Shown here piece by piece: positions 35,179 through 46,164 of a stretch of DNA of 64,000 nucleotides. This DNA is from Dugong dugon. Taxonomy: Eukaryota; Chordata; Mammalia; Sirenia; Dugongidae. Where the stretch lies: assembly GCA_030035585.1 (NCBI GenBank), contig CM057465.1, positions 29,840,001 to 29,904,000 of the forward strand, read 5' to 3'. The position numbers were made by a program, and so were the translations under genes. Within the stretch, counting starts at the first letter, position 1. Every line of letters begins with the position of its first letter. The notes under the pieces are model-generated. The model worked only from the letters and a program-made list of their open reading frames with translations. It was not told the origin of the DNA and made no database searches.

Positions 35179-37441
35179 CCTGTCCTTTTTTTTTGTAAAT
35201 GTTTTGATATCACCTGCTGTTTTCAGGGCATTCAGTAATTATTTTTCTTGTTTATTGATTGTAGATTTGTTTGTTTTGTCCCTTTTTTTAAAAAAAATAT
35301 TTGACTATGTCTGAGCAGGCAGGTTGTGTGTTCTTTGCTGTTTGCTCATCTGTGTGCTCAATACTTTTTGCCTCCTTCTCCAACTGGCAGTGTCAGTCAC
35401 TCAGATATGGTACAGCAGGGCAGGTCTAGCTCAAGAGGCGTTACTGGGATGGGGTGTTTGTGGCACTTACTACAGCCACCAGAGCAGGTCGGTTATCAGT
35501 GCAGGGCAGGTTCCACTAGGCCGTGCCTGTGCTGCTTGGTGGTATGATGTCAAGCGCAAGGTGAAGGTAGGCAGGATGCTGTGGGGGGATTGTTATGTGT
35601 GGAGCTAAGATGGATATAGGAGAGAGGAGAGAGGAACAGGAGCCAAAAACATACAAACAAACAAAAAAGAATGCAAGGGGAGCTTGCCGTTGGAATGGAG
35701 AAATGAGAGAGTATGAAATGGAGAAAAACAGAAAGGGGAAGAGGAAGAAAAGAAAAGAATGAATAAATAAAAATCAGAAAGGTTAAAGAACCGAAGAGTT
35801 CCCAGGGATCCCACCGACGCAGCTATGAGGTCTGGGGAAGTCACTCTCAGGTGTCGCAATACAGCCTGGCTAGAAGGCATTGAGGTATACAACACCTGGT
35901 ATTCAGGGATCAGAAAGAGAAGGAAGATATAGAGGGACGAGAAACTGAGCAATGAAGAAAGACAAAAAGGGAAAAAGAGGGAAAAGAAAACAAAACAAAT
36001 TTAAAAAAAAGAACAAGAAAGGCCTCCCAAAAAAACAGAAAAAAAAGCAACAACAACAACAACAACAAAAAAAGAAATGCCCCCAGGGATCCCTCTGCAC
36101 GTCTGTGGATGTTGAAGGGGCATTCCTTGCCACGCAGCTCTGCCTGGCCAGAAAGGGTTCCCAACTCAAGAAAAGGAAAAGAAAACAAACAAACAATTCA
36201 AAACGAACAAACTAACAAAAGCCCCAGGATCCGACCAGCACGGTAGCCCAGACCGGGAAGCAACTCCACACTCGAATGGAGCTCCACAGCCCCTCGGGAA
36301 GAAGCAAAGATGGCACACGGAGCCAGGCAGTTGAGTGAAAGGAGGGGGAGGCAGCTAGAGGGAAGCAAGAAATCCAAGGAAGCAAAAAAAAAGGAAAAGA
36401 AAAAAAAGCCACACCAGCAGCCAACAAATGGCACTCAGAGAGCCAGCTAGTGCGGGTTGGTGTTTCTGGGCAAGAGACTGTGTCCGTGGGAAGCAGAGGA
36501 GGCTGAGTGTGGGTGAAGAAGGGTAGAGAGTGGGAAAGCGTATATCACAAATTGCCGGGGCTCTGGAGCCCCTCAGGAAGAAGCAAAGATGGTGCACAGA
36601 GCCAGGCACTCGAGTGAAAGGAGGGGGAGGTGGCAAGAGGCAAGTGAGAAATCAAAAGAAGCAGAAGAAAAAAGCAACACTAGCAGCCAACAACTGGCAC
36701 CCAGAGAGCCGCCTGCTTGTGTGTGTGGAATCCAAGTAGCCGGCGCTTCTCGGTCAAGAGACCGTGGCTGTGGGAAGGAGAGGAACAAACGAACAAAAGC
36801 CCCGGGATCCCACCAGCGCAGTAGCCCAGAACAGAAAGCAGCTCCACACTCAAATGGAGCTCTGCAGCCCCTCAGGAAGAAGCAAAGATGGTGCACAGAG
36901 CCAGGCACTCGAGCAAAAGGAGGGGGAGGCAGTGAAAGGCAAGCAAGAAATCCAAAGAAGCAGGAAAAGGAAAAATAAAAAAAAAGTAACACCAGCAGCC
37001 AACAAATGGCACTCAGAGAGCCAGCTTGTGCAAGCTGGTGTTTCTGGACAAGAGACTGTGTCCATGGGAAGCAGAGGAGGCCGAGTCGGGGCAAAGAGGG
37101 TTGGGGGGTAGGAAAGCGCACTCCACAAATTACCAGTTGTTTTGTCTCCCGCTGGATGCTACTTGAGGCTGCTTTCTCGTACCTCCATTTGCTGGTCTCT
37201 GATAGGAGTCCAAGATGGTGGGTCCACGCTGTGTTAGCTGGTAGAGGACCTCTGCATGAATCTCTCCTCGCTCTCCATTCTCTGTCAGTTTTCTCATTCC
37301 ATTTGGTGCTTGGCTGAGTTCTTTATCTCTTCATTTGATGTTTTAGGGTTTCAGGATTGTTGTATTCTCTGTTTGGCTTAGTTTTTCGAATCTTTGCTGT
37401 GAAGGGACGGCATGGTCCTTCTGTCTAGAGCGCCATTTTAT
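35179..37441 (-). promoter_or_regulatory. L1-B 5' UTR, inferred internal promoter
   Basis: About 2.26 kb on the minus strand, G+C-richer than anything else in the window, with several CpGs. On its own strand the first bases include AAAATGGCGCTC, a YY1-like site at the element start. Next come about 300 bp of single-copy sequence, then tandem units (37135-36218), then decayed unit-like pieces with CAGGGATCCC landmarks at about 35806 and 36083. No similarity to the lineage I 5' UTR is visible. Promoter function is inferred from position and from tandem-promoter L1s known in rodents. Confidence 0.7.
36218..37135 (-). repeat. tandem units of about 290 bp in the L1-B 5' UTR
   Basis: On the plus strand GAAGCAAAGATGG recurs at 36301, 36580 and 36879 (spacing 279 and 299 bp). 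Each copy is followed by CACAGAGCCAGGCA-like and AAAGGAGGGGGAGG blocks. AGCAGCCAACAAATGGCAC-like blocks recur near 36415, 36680 and 36995. CCAGGATCC or CGGGATCCC begins units at about 36222 and 36801, about 2x290 apart. The middle unit lacks that part. This is at least three units, the arrangement seen in L1 promoter monomers. Confidence 0.88.
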
Positions 37442-37455
37442 GTTACTGATTTTCT
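37442..37455 (+). repeat. right target-site duplication of L1-B
   Basis: GTTACTGATTTTCT, a perfect partner of 28724-28737. It overlaps the ORF1 stop codon of L1-A. Confidence 0.95.
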
Positions 37456-38398
37456 AACCAGAGGACTTCCTTTAGTATTTCTTGTAATTTTGGTTTGTTT
37501 TTTGCAAATTCCCTAAACTTCTATTTATATAGAAATGCCCTAATTTGCCATCATATTTGAGAGACAGTTTTGCTGGATATATAATTCTTGGCTGGCATTT
37601 TTTTTTTTTTCCCTCAAGGCTTTGTATATATTATCCTATTGCCTTCTTGACTCATGGTTTCTGCAGAGTAGTCTGAGCTTAGTCTTATTGATTCTCCTTG
37701 GTAGATGACTTTTTGTTTATCCCTAGCTGCTCTCAAAATTCTCTCTTTATCTTTGGCTTTGGCAAGTTTGATTATAATACATCTTGGTGACTTTCTTTTG
37801 GGATCTACCTTATGTGAGGTTCGATGAGCATCTTGGATAGATATTGTCTTATCTTTCACGATATCAGGAAAGTTTTCTGCCAACAAATCTTCAAAAATTC
37901 TCTCTGTATTTTCTGTTATCCCCCCATTCTGGTACTCCAGTCACTCATAGGTTATTCATCTTGATAGAATCCCACATAATTCTTAGAGTTTGTTCATTGT
38001 TTATAATCCTTTTACCTGATTTTTCCTCAAATAAGTTGGTGTCAATTGCTTTATATTCAGTCTCACTAATTTTGACTTCCATTGCCTCAATTCTACTCCT
38101 TTCACTTCCTATTGAGTTGTCTGATTCTGTAACTATATTGTTAATCTTCTGGATTTCTGATTGCTGTGTTTGTATGGATTCTTGCATCCGTTTAAATTTG
38201 TCCTTATGCCGTTTTCTAATCTTATTAAGTTCCTCTAGTGCTAGGTCTGCATTTTGCTAGATCTCCTTCTTGATTTCTTAAGGAGTTCTGTATATTAATC
38301 TTTCTTATTTTGCCTCTGGTAATTCCAGTAAATTCTATTCATCTGCAAAATTCCTTGCTTATTTATTTTGGGAGCTTGCTGAAGCCATCATGGTCTGC
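37443..38398 (-). pseudogene. L1-A ORF1 remnant
   Basis: The equivalent start codon lies at 38398. The coiled-coil part survives as QESIQTQQSEIQKINNIVTE and SLEAMEVKISETEY-like sequence (37945-38187). The C-terminal part (37614-37886) keeps DIVKDKTISIQDAHRTSHKV and DPKRKSPRCIIIKLAKAKDK. Stops and frameshifts separate them. The frame ends at the TAA inside the L1-B target duplication, so L1-B landed precisely at the ORF1 terminus. Confidence 0.88.
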
Positions 38399-39815
38399 CT
38401 CTTTAGGTGATTTCACGTTGACTGTCGTCTCCGAGCCATCAATAAGTTATTATGTTTATTTATTTTATGCTTGCTTACAGTGTCCTTGCTTCTTGTTTAT
38501 TTTGTTTTGATATGCCCAAATAGGCTGCTCTTGTGAGCTAGACCAATCATTGGCACCCCTGAAGCTCCAATGCCCGGCCACCATGTGGCCAGAACTGTCA
38601 CTAAGTATGTGAGCCCAGAAGTCCACCCACTCTTCCTCTTCCTTTACGGCTTCAGCTCACTTGTCCAGGTAGTTGGCCACCATGTGTGTGGTGCAGGATC
38701 TCACCTACAGTCTTAGGCAGTCATGGGTGATTGGTGTAGGCAGGCATTGGGCTGTAGCAGGGGGCGACATACTGAGTAAGGCAGGGGGACGATGGCTGCC
38801 TCTGAGTGTCCAGGAGGAAAGTGTGTCCCTGTTCCCTAGGGTGCTTAGGTTTATGAGTTTTGCAGCTGGACTACAAGCACCCAATGCTGTTGGCTGTAAG
38901 GGCTAGGAGGCACCACTCACTCTTGGGCCCCTGGCCAGGTGGCAGGGGTGGAGACCCCAGTCCTCAGGCCCCTGATGTGGGTAGGTGAAGACCCTGCTTA
39001 ATGGGCAGAGCAGTGACAAATGTCAAGATCCTGCCACTTTACAGCTGAAACAGTTGAAGTAAGACTTCAGGTATGTACCCTGTTGTACTGTTGTAATGAA
39101 GGCCTATGCTGTTGAAATGGGCCCAGAAAAGTCTATGCAGGAGGAAAGGCACTCAAAGTCTGTGGACCCCTTACGCCTGTGCCTAGGCAAAAGAGCTGTG
39201 CTTATGTTGAACTTCTCACTTGGGGAAGCCAGCAGATTATTTTTTCCCCTGTTTGTTAATTTGTCCCCTCTCCAAGACCAGTAAAATGGCTCAGGGCAAG
39301 TGAAGGGTTCTACTTCCAGCCCAGGGGACTCAGCAATTGCTGAAGCTGATCCCAGACCCAGTGCACAGCAGGGAGCAGGAAGGTAAATGAGAGAGAGGTT
39401 TTTACAAACGTCGAGTATTGTTGATCCACTTGGTAGTCCAGACACAAGTACTTAACCTTTCTCCAATTGAGGGCTGTGTATCACTGACTCTGGATGGCCG
39501 AGTAAACTCTCTGCCACTGGGTCCCTCCCAGTGTGGAAAGTGCCTCCTGAATGCTGCTTTTTGTCTACCTTACCATGCACAGGCTGATCCAGACTGAAGG
39601 GCTCAGTGTCTCATGAGGTTAGTTCTGGCAACACCTCGCTGCTTCTGAACCATCTCTCCCTCCCCCTTCCACTCAGTCTGATTCCTCAATTTTGTCTTTG
39701 ATGTTCAGGGCTTCTAGACTGTCATATATAATTGATTCACTTGTTTTTTCGGGTCTTTGTTGTAAGAGGGACCACAGGAAGCATCTGACTCCTCCGCCAT
39801 ATTGGCCCCACCACC
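38399..39815 (-). promoter_or_regulatory. L1-A 5' UTR, inferred promoter
   Basis: Reverse homologue of the L1-1 and L1-6 5' UTRs, about 1.4 kb. The 5' terminus shows GGGGCCAATATGGCGGAGG on the minus strand, again with an ATGGCGG motif. ORFs at 39096-39445 are incidental. Confidence 0.7.
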
Positions 39816-41105
39816 ACAAATGTTCTTAATGTCATCTAGAATGGCGAATCCTTTCCAGAAGGTTTTCAATATACTTTGCCCATAACCATTAGAGAAATCA
39901 CTATCTATGGAAGCTATAGCCTTATGAATCATATCTCTTAAATAATAAGACTGGAAATTCAAAATTACTCCTTAATACATGGGCTGCATAATGGATATTG
40001 TGTTAGCAGGCACGAAAACAACATTAATCTCCTTGTACATCTCCACCAGAGCTCTTGGGTGACCAGTTGCATTGTCAATGAGCTGTAATATTTTGAAAGG
40101 AATCTTTTTTTTTCTGAGCAGTAGGTCCCAACCAAACCAAAAAAAAACAAACCTGTTTCTATCAAGTCAATTCTTACTCATAGCTACCCTGTAGGACAAG
40201 ATAGAACTTCCCCCGTAGATTTTCCAAGGAATGACTGGTGAATTCGAACTGTCAGCCTTTTAGTTAGTAGCCAAGCTCTTAACCACTACAGCACCAGGTC
40301 TCAACGGTGGGGGTAAATTATTCAATAAACCTTGTTGTAAACAGATGTTCTGTCATCCATGCTTTTTTGTTCCATTTAGAGCACAGGCAGAGTAGATTTA
40401 GCATCATTGTTAAGAGTTCCAGGATTCTCGGAATGATAAATGAGCAATGGTTTCACCTTAAAGTCACCTGATGCATTAACCCCTGACAAGAAAGTCAGCC
40501 TCTCCTTTGAAGGTTTGAAGCTAGACATTGACTTCTCTTCTCTAGATATGAAAGTCCTAGATAGCATCTTCTTTGAATGTATGGTTAATTTGGCTATATT
40601 GAAAATCTGTTGTTTAGTGAAGCTACCTTCATCAATTATCTTAGCTAGATCTTCTGGACAATTTGCTGCAGTATCTACATCAGCCCTTGCTGCTTCACCT
40701 TGCACTTGTAGGCTATGTAGATGGCCTTTCCTTAAACCTCATGAACAAATCTCTGCTAGCTTCAAAGTTTTCTTCTGCAGCTTCTTCACTTCTCTCAGCC
40801 TTCATAGAGATTAAGAGAGTTAGGGTCTTGCTCTGAATTAGGGTTTGGCTCAAGGGAATGTAGTGGCTGGTTAGGTCTTCTATCAACCACTAAAACTTTT
40901 GTGAGTTCACCGGTGTAGCACTTTTAATTTCCTTCAAGAGCTTTTCTTTTGCATTCACAACTTGGCTAACTGGCACTAGAGGCATAGCATTTGGCCTATA
41001 TCAGCTTTCAACATGTCTTCCTCAATAAGCTTAATCATTTGTATCTTTTGATTTAATGTGAGAGATGCCGCAACTTTTCCTTTCACTTGAATACTTAGAG
41101 GCCAT
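39816..41105 (-). pseudogene. Tigger transposase, N-terminal and catalytic relic
   Basis: The minus-strand frame begins near 41105 (MASKYSSERK) with the helix-turn-helix DNA-binding part. This is broken by frameshifts before 40840. The 40376-40705 frame gives [20 protein letters not shown], then [16 protein letters not shown] and [20 protein letters not shown]. Where a DDD transposase normally has its first aspartate, the sequence reads [10 protein letters not shown], so that residue is absent. [20 protein letters not shown] near 40080 and [10 protein letters not shown] near 39840 carry the second and third acidic positions. The frame is cut at 39816 by L1-A and resumes at 24640. Confidence 0.88.
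40130..40300 (-). repeat. AfroSINE inside Tigger1
   Basis: Reversed AfroSINE with an A-rich start, CTGTAGGACAAGATAGAACT and TTAACCACTACAGCACCAGG. GGTCCCAAC (40124) and GGTCTCAAC (40297) form the target duplication. It interrupts the transposase coding sequence between two catalytic blocks. Confidence 0.93.
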
Positions 41106-41513
41106 TGTAGCGTTATTAGCTGGCCTAATTTCAATATTGTCATGTCTCAGGGAATAGAGAGGCCCAAACAGAGGGAGAGAGATGAGGGAACAGCCAGTTG
41201 TTGGAGCAGTCAGAACACACACAATGTTTATTGATAAAGTTCACTGTCTTATATGGTTGCTGTTAGTGGTGCCCCAAAACTATTGTAATAGTAACATCAA
41301 AGATCACTGATCACAAATCACTGTAACAGACATAATAATAATGAAAAAGTTTGACATATTGTGGGAATTACCAAACTGTGACACAGAGACATGAAGTGAG
41401 TTCATGCCGTTAGAAAGGTGGTGCCAATAGACTTGCTTGATGCAGTGTTGACACAAACCTCCAATTCGTAAAAAACTCAATATCTGCAAAGCACAATAAA
41501 ACGGTGTGCCTTA

Positions 41514-44197
41514 TTTTGCAGTAGTCTGTACCTCTGCAACAAATTAGTTCAAAATTAATGAAAATATATCCGTTATTTTTTATTTCTATTGAAGAAAGCT
41601 TAACTTGTTTCCTTTTAAAGCATTCACCTAGCAACTTATTTGGATGTCTATTATCTTAATCATGTAATTCCTATTAGATTAATTGTAAACATGTGTCTTT
41701 CCTCCATATGAGATTAGTCAGAGATGGTTTCTTATTCATGGTTTGTTTGTGCCTGCCACCCCCATCAGAGTACCTTTCAAAATGAAATTGCTAAAAAAGT
41801 ATTGAATTTTTATACTCTAATATTCAAGTCTGGTTGAAATGTTTCTCTAAGAAAGTAACATAGAACAAAAGAATAAATTTGTCAGATATTAAAAAGTGTC
41901 AGTTCAAGGTACTATTTGTAATCTAGTTTATAGGAATAAGTCAGATCCCCAAACACCTGGTATACAAACACTTAGAAACAGGTAGGGTTTCAAACTAAGG
42001 TCTCCTTTCATCCAGTTAGAGTTGAATTCAAATATGAAGAGATGTGGGAAAAGGAACATTGTGACATGTATCCAACTTATAATCACATTAATGACTTTGT
42101 TACTTAGATAACCCTTACTTTCTGTGACACAAACTGGCTATACATGGAAAATTGTCAATACATTCTTTCACTTTTTTTTCTTGCTTCTACTCTTCTTTTT
42201 TGACAGTGATAATTGTGTGCTACGAACTCAAGAGTCAACATATCCAAGTAGTGTAGACAATGAGTTAAATAAGGGGCACGCTCAGCCAATTGTGCTTTCA
42301 GAACAAATGCATTTTAAATGTAATTTATGATATTAATGTTTTGCCAACCTAAGAGCCAAATCTCAACGTAAATTCCCTTTCTCGTGTGTGAAACTTTGCC
42401 GAGGGAAAGCAAAGACTCTCCATATAAAATGTCAGTGTGCCAAACTGCAGATTTATAGAACATCCTGAACTTGACTAAGGAAGACTAAATCAAAATCCAA
42501 TTTATATAATTCTTGGTAGCTATTCCAGAGCCTTCCCAGGTGCTGTCTCTTATTAGCAGGTGTTACATTACCTCAGCCAGCTGTCAATACCTGCTGTCAC
42601 CACTGCAGATACAAAGTATACACAGAAATGCAGCAAATGCATCCCCCTGATAGCCTTCACCATCACATTTTGAAGTTAGATAATGCCAACTTTTCTTACC
42701 TATCTTCATTCTGATTCATTATTCAAAACAGAGATGTCTGAGATTCATATTTTTAAAGATGATTTTTCTAATAGCTGTTATTGTTGGTAAAACTGGCAAA
42801 ATTCACTTTAAGATAGTTGGACATGTGTGTACTGCTTTGCAAGCAAAAACTTTTAATGAGTTTTCCACGAATTCAAATTATGAGGAAAAGTACTGCAGAT
42901 TACATTTATTTTCACAGTGTGGTTCCCTTTTTCAGTTATACTTTTTTCTTTGATCCCTATGTCCTTTACAAGAGTACAAGTCAACACTCCTTCCACCTTT
43001 CTCTTTTATGTATTCTCTACACAGAATTTCTGTCTATGTGATAGATATACTAAGAGATAATTAAATCTGGAACTCTGATGAATTCTTTGCCCCTCTAGCA
43101 AGTTAAGGCAAAAAAAAAAAAAAAACCATGCAAGATTTCAAGCTTTCTGTATTTTATTTCTTTAAAATTACTCATATTGTCAAAGCTGATGATTTTCCTC
43201 AAGCTATTTTCTTTTTCCTTATGTATCCCATGAGTGTTTCTTCTCAAACTTCCTTCTGAATTGACACATGCACATCTTTCCAAATTCCTTACTGAACCGT
43301 TAGAGCAAGCATTGTTTATCCCTACTGAATTGATCAAATTTTCCCCCGCTGTATCTTTAAATTCATGCCTATGACATGAATGGACTTGAAAGTGTTATTC
43401 CTAGAGGTGGTGGCTTTATATCAAAGTCAATTTCTTTACACACATTCTGGATCATGAGAGTCAAATCCTGTATCATTGGTCACTCACACAATACGCAGGC
43501 TCAGCAATGAATACAACACATTCCAGGAAGTGAGCTTCTTAACAAATAATACAGTCTACTCCCAAGGTCAAGTCTTTTTCAGTGTCAGATCTTTTCTCTG
43601 AGGAGTTTTTATTATTTCAGACAGTTTGCAATGGGGGAAAAAACAGTCTTTTAGGTATTTTGAGTACTACCTCACTCTCCCTCCGTACTAAAATCACATA
43701 TTAGAAATTTATGTAATTGTATGTCTGGAAGGGATTTTGAAACTTGTTTTTACTTCATGTTGTTTTTTCCAAGTGCTTAAAACAGTATGTTCTCAACTGA
43801 CTATTTCTTTTCTAGATAAAAGAACATAATATATTCAGATCCCTCCTTATACACTGGGGTTGTAAGTTTGAGGTACAGTATTTGAAATGAGAGGAAATTT
43901 TTAAATCCACCTCTTCCATTTCAGTCAGATAAGAATGCCATCTTTTATTAAATGATTGATGTGATTTGGTCTTTAGGTGTAACTGGGTGGCTTTAGCTTT
44001 CTTCTCAATGAAGAAAAAAGGAGAAATTTCATAATCTCCTATTGGTAGGCCAATTTTCTTTTAACTTGTCATACTTTTATTTGAAAAACAATACTGCTTG
44101 GTACATATCATTAACTCTATATCTCTTGAAATTGAGTCCAACATATTTACATAACTTGTCAAGATTGCAAAATTAAAAAAAAAATTTTTTGCAATAA
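41514..44197. other. unassigned, apparently repeat-free DNA
   Basis: The longest stretch of the window with no repeat I can recognise, about 2.7 kb. ORFs of up to 80 codons (42124, 42759, 43095, 44061) show no domain, and no exon with convincing splice sites is visible. Complexity is higher than in the flanks, for example around 42520-42660. It may contain conserved non-coding sequence, but the sequence alone does not show this. Confidence 0.4.
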
Positions 44198-44381
44198 GGC
44201 TTTTAAGTAGAGGATCGGCAAAAACAAGGGAAACCTTCGATGAAATGGATTGACACAATAGCCAAAATAATGTACTCAAACATAGCAAAAATTATGAAGA
44301 TGACACAGGACAAGGGAATGTTTTGTTCTGTTATCTTTAAGGTGGGATCTGACTCTTCAGCACCTAACAAGAACAACAACA
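44198..44381 (+). mobile_element. RTE/BovB-class LINE, 3'-end fragment
   Basis: Short 5'-truncated RTE copy: AAATGGATTGACACAATAGCC, ATTATGAAGATGACACAGGAC, and the tail ending CACCTAACAAGAACAACAAC. Confidence 0.82.
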
Positions 44382-44635
44382 TAGAAGGCTTTTAAATATA
44401 AGTTAATTTTAATTGACTAATTATAAAGCCTGTGATTATGTAACACGAGACTCTGTAGCCTGGAATAACATAGGGAGAATGTAAGGATAAAACTAAAGTT
44501 ACATTGGCACCTTTAGGCACTGGCTTAGAGAAATAAATGCGTACATTATTTTTAGTCATGGAAGAGATGAAAGATAAGTAATAATATTAAATATGTTAAT
44601 AGAAGTACTAAACCTGAGAATCATTTTAGTATCAT

Positions 44636-44800
44636 AAAACCAAAAACCCATTGCCATTGAGTCGATTCCGACTCATAGCAACCCTACAGGACAGAATAGA
44701 ACTTCCCCATACAGTTTCCAAGGAATGGCTGGTGGATTCAAACAGCCAACCTTTTGGTTGGCAGCTGAGCTTTTATTAACCATTTCACCGCCAGGGCTCT
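44636..44800 (-). repeat. AfroSINE
   Basis: Reversed AfroSINE with tail ATTGAGTCGATTCCGACTCA and body CCCTACAGGACAGAATAGAA. AGTATCATAA before and AGTATAATAA after it form the target duplication. Confidence 0.94.
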
Positions 44801-45991
44801 TTCAGTATAATAATGTTAAATTACAACATTATACACACGTGGATAAAATTTTGTATATCTTGCTCAAATAATGTCATGACAGCATCAAGCACGATGTCAT
44901 GAACTTGCTAAGTGCAAAGTAGTTTTTGACACCATTCGACATTAAAAATTCTTTTGTATGAGAATCCTGGTTTATAAATCTTGCAGGATGTGTCAATTTT
45001 TACAGTACTTGTCCTCATTAGATGATTTTTTTTCCTTTCTTTTTTTATTATTGAATTTTTGGTGAAAGTTTACAAAGCAACTTAGGTTCCCATTCGACAA
45101 TTTCCACAAAATCATTCAGTGACATGAGTTACATAAATGTGTTTGGTTATGTTTGATGAGTATCTGTATTTGTGTCTTTAATGAATATATGGGCCTGTAC
45201 CTCGTATTTATATTTACATGTACCTATAGATACTTATATCTGTTCTCACCTATGTATACACCTGTACCTACCTACCAGCTTGCCTATACCCATCCATATG
45301 TGCTCAAACACTTGATTTAACTTTGACTGTGCTGTGCTCACTACATCCACATTTGGTGCCATTTTTTCCATCACCATATATAAAAAGTCACTATGGTCTA
45401 AAAAATACTCCTCCCTGCCCCTGGTAGCCACCAATGAACATTGATCTCTATATATTTATCTATTATTGTCTTCTTATAAAAGAAGGATCATACAATAGTT
45501 TTCCTTATATATCTGACTTATTTTACTTAGCATTGTGCCCTCCACGTCCATCCATGTTATAATACATTTCCCAGACTCAGCATTGTTCTTTATGGACTCG
45601 TAGTATTCCGTTGTGTATATGTACCATAATTTGCTTATCCATTCATCGTTAATGGGCACTTCAGGTGTTTCCTTTTTTTGCTATTATACTTAAAACAGCT
45701 ATGAACACAGGTGTGCATATATCTGTTTCCGTCGTTATTTTTAGATCTCTTGGGTATATCCCTAGAAGTGGGATTGCTGGATCATGAGGTAGTTCTATTT
45801 CTAGCTTCTTGAGAAAGCGCCATACCATTGTCCATAGTGGTTGTACCATTTTAAGTCCCACCAGCAATAGATAAGTGTTCTAATCTCCCCACCTCCTCTC
45901 CAAAATTTGTTATTTTTTTAATCAGTGCCATTTTATCTGGGGTAAGATGGTATCTCATTGTAATCTTGATTTGCATCTCCATAACGGCTAA

Positions 45992-46155
45992 TGGAGCCCT
46001 GGTGGTGCAGTGGTTAAGAGCTCAGCTGCTAACCGAAATGTCAGTATTTCAAATCCACCAGTCGCTCCTTGGAAACCCTATGGGGCAGTTCTGCTCTGTC
46101 CTATAGGGTTCCTGTGAGTTGGAATCGACTTCACAGCAATGGGTTTGGTTTTGGA
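45992..46155 (+). repeat. AfroSINE inside L1-5
   Basis: Forward AfroSINE with GGAGCCCTGGTGGTGCAGTG (head, A box), CTATGGGGCAGTTCTGCTCT (body) and GTTGGAATCGACTTCACAGC (tail). GGCTAATG on both sides is the target duplication, taken from L1-5 sequence. Confidence 0.96.
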
Positions 46156-46164
46156 ATGGCTAAT

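Larger units (their letters stand above)
28738..37441 (-). mobile_element. L1-B: full-length L1 with long tandem-unit 5' UTR (lineage II)
   Basis: An 8.7-kb L1 on the minus strand, inserted into L1-A at the very end of its ORF1 with a perfect 14-bp duplication. Order on its own strand is: 5' UTR (37441-35179, about 2.26 kb), ORF1, ORF2, then a 1.2-kb composite 3' UTR ending in poly-A. The ORFs are homologous to lineage I, but the 5' UTR shows no visible similarity to it. It is younger than L1-A, into which it jumped. Lesions in both ORFs make it inactive. Confidence 0.95.
24641..39815 (-). mobile_element. L1-A: L1 inserted in Tigger1, interrupted by L1-B (lineage I)
   Basis: Minus-strand L1. 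Poly-T (A-tail) and 3' UTR are at the left, from 24641; the 5' end (GGGGCCAATATGGCGGAGG on the minus strand) is near 39812. ATCACCAATGTT at 24631 and CCACAAATGTT at 39814 look like an imperfect target duplication inside the Tigger coding sequence. Without L1-B it is about 6.5 kb, against 7.6 kb for L1-1. The missing length is an internal ORF2 deletion at about 27388. It is inactive. Confidence 0.93.
23831..41511 (-). mobile_element. Tigger1-like DNA transposon, split by nested L1s
   Basis: Tc1/mariner-superfamily element of the pogo/Tigger group. The left terminal inverted repeat begins CAGGCATACCTCGGAGATAT at 23831, right after a TA. The right end (AATAAAACGGTGTGCCT) stops near 41511 and is followed by TA, the expected target. 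Transposase relics lie on the minus strand in both arms. The body is interrupted by L1-A/L1-B (24641-39815) and by an AfroSINE (about 40130-40300). Removing those leaves roughly 2.3 kb, a plausible Tigger1 length. It cannot move, because its transposase is broken and its right terminus is decayed. Confidence 0.93.

Noticed and set aside
36589..36978. Basic 129-codon ORF as a host gene
   Set aside because: It lies antisense in the L1-B tandem 5' UTR, repeats with the units and has no domain.
24641..39815. Spliced L1 RNA as the origin of the L1-A deletion
   Set aside because: No GT-AG pair at the junction; short shared sequence at both ends fits repair or template switching better.
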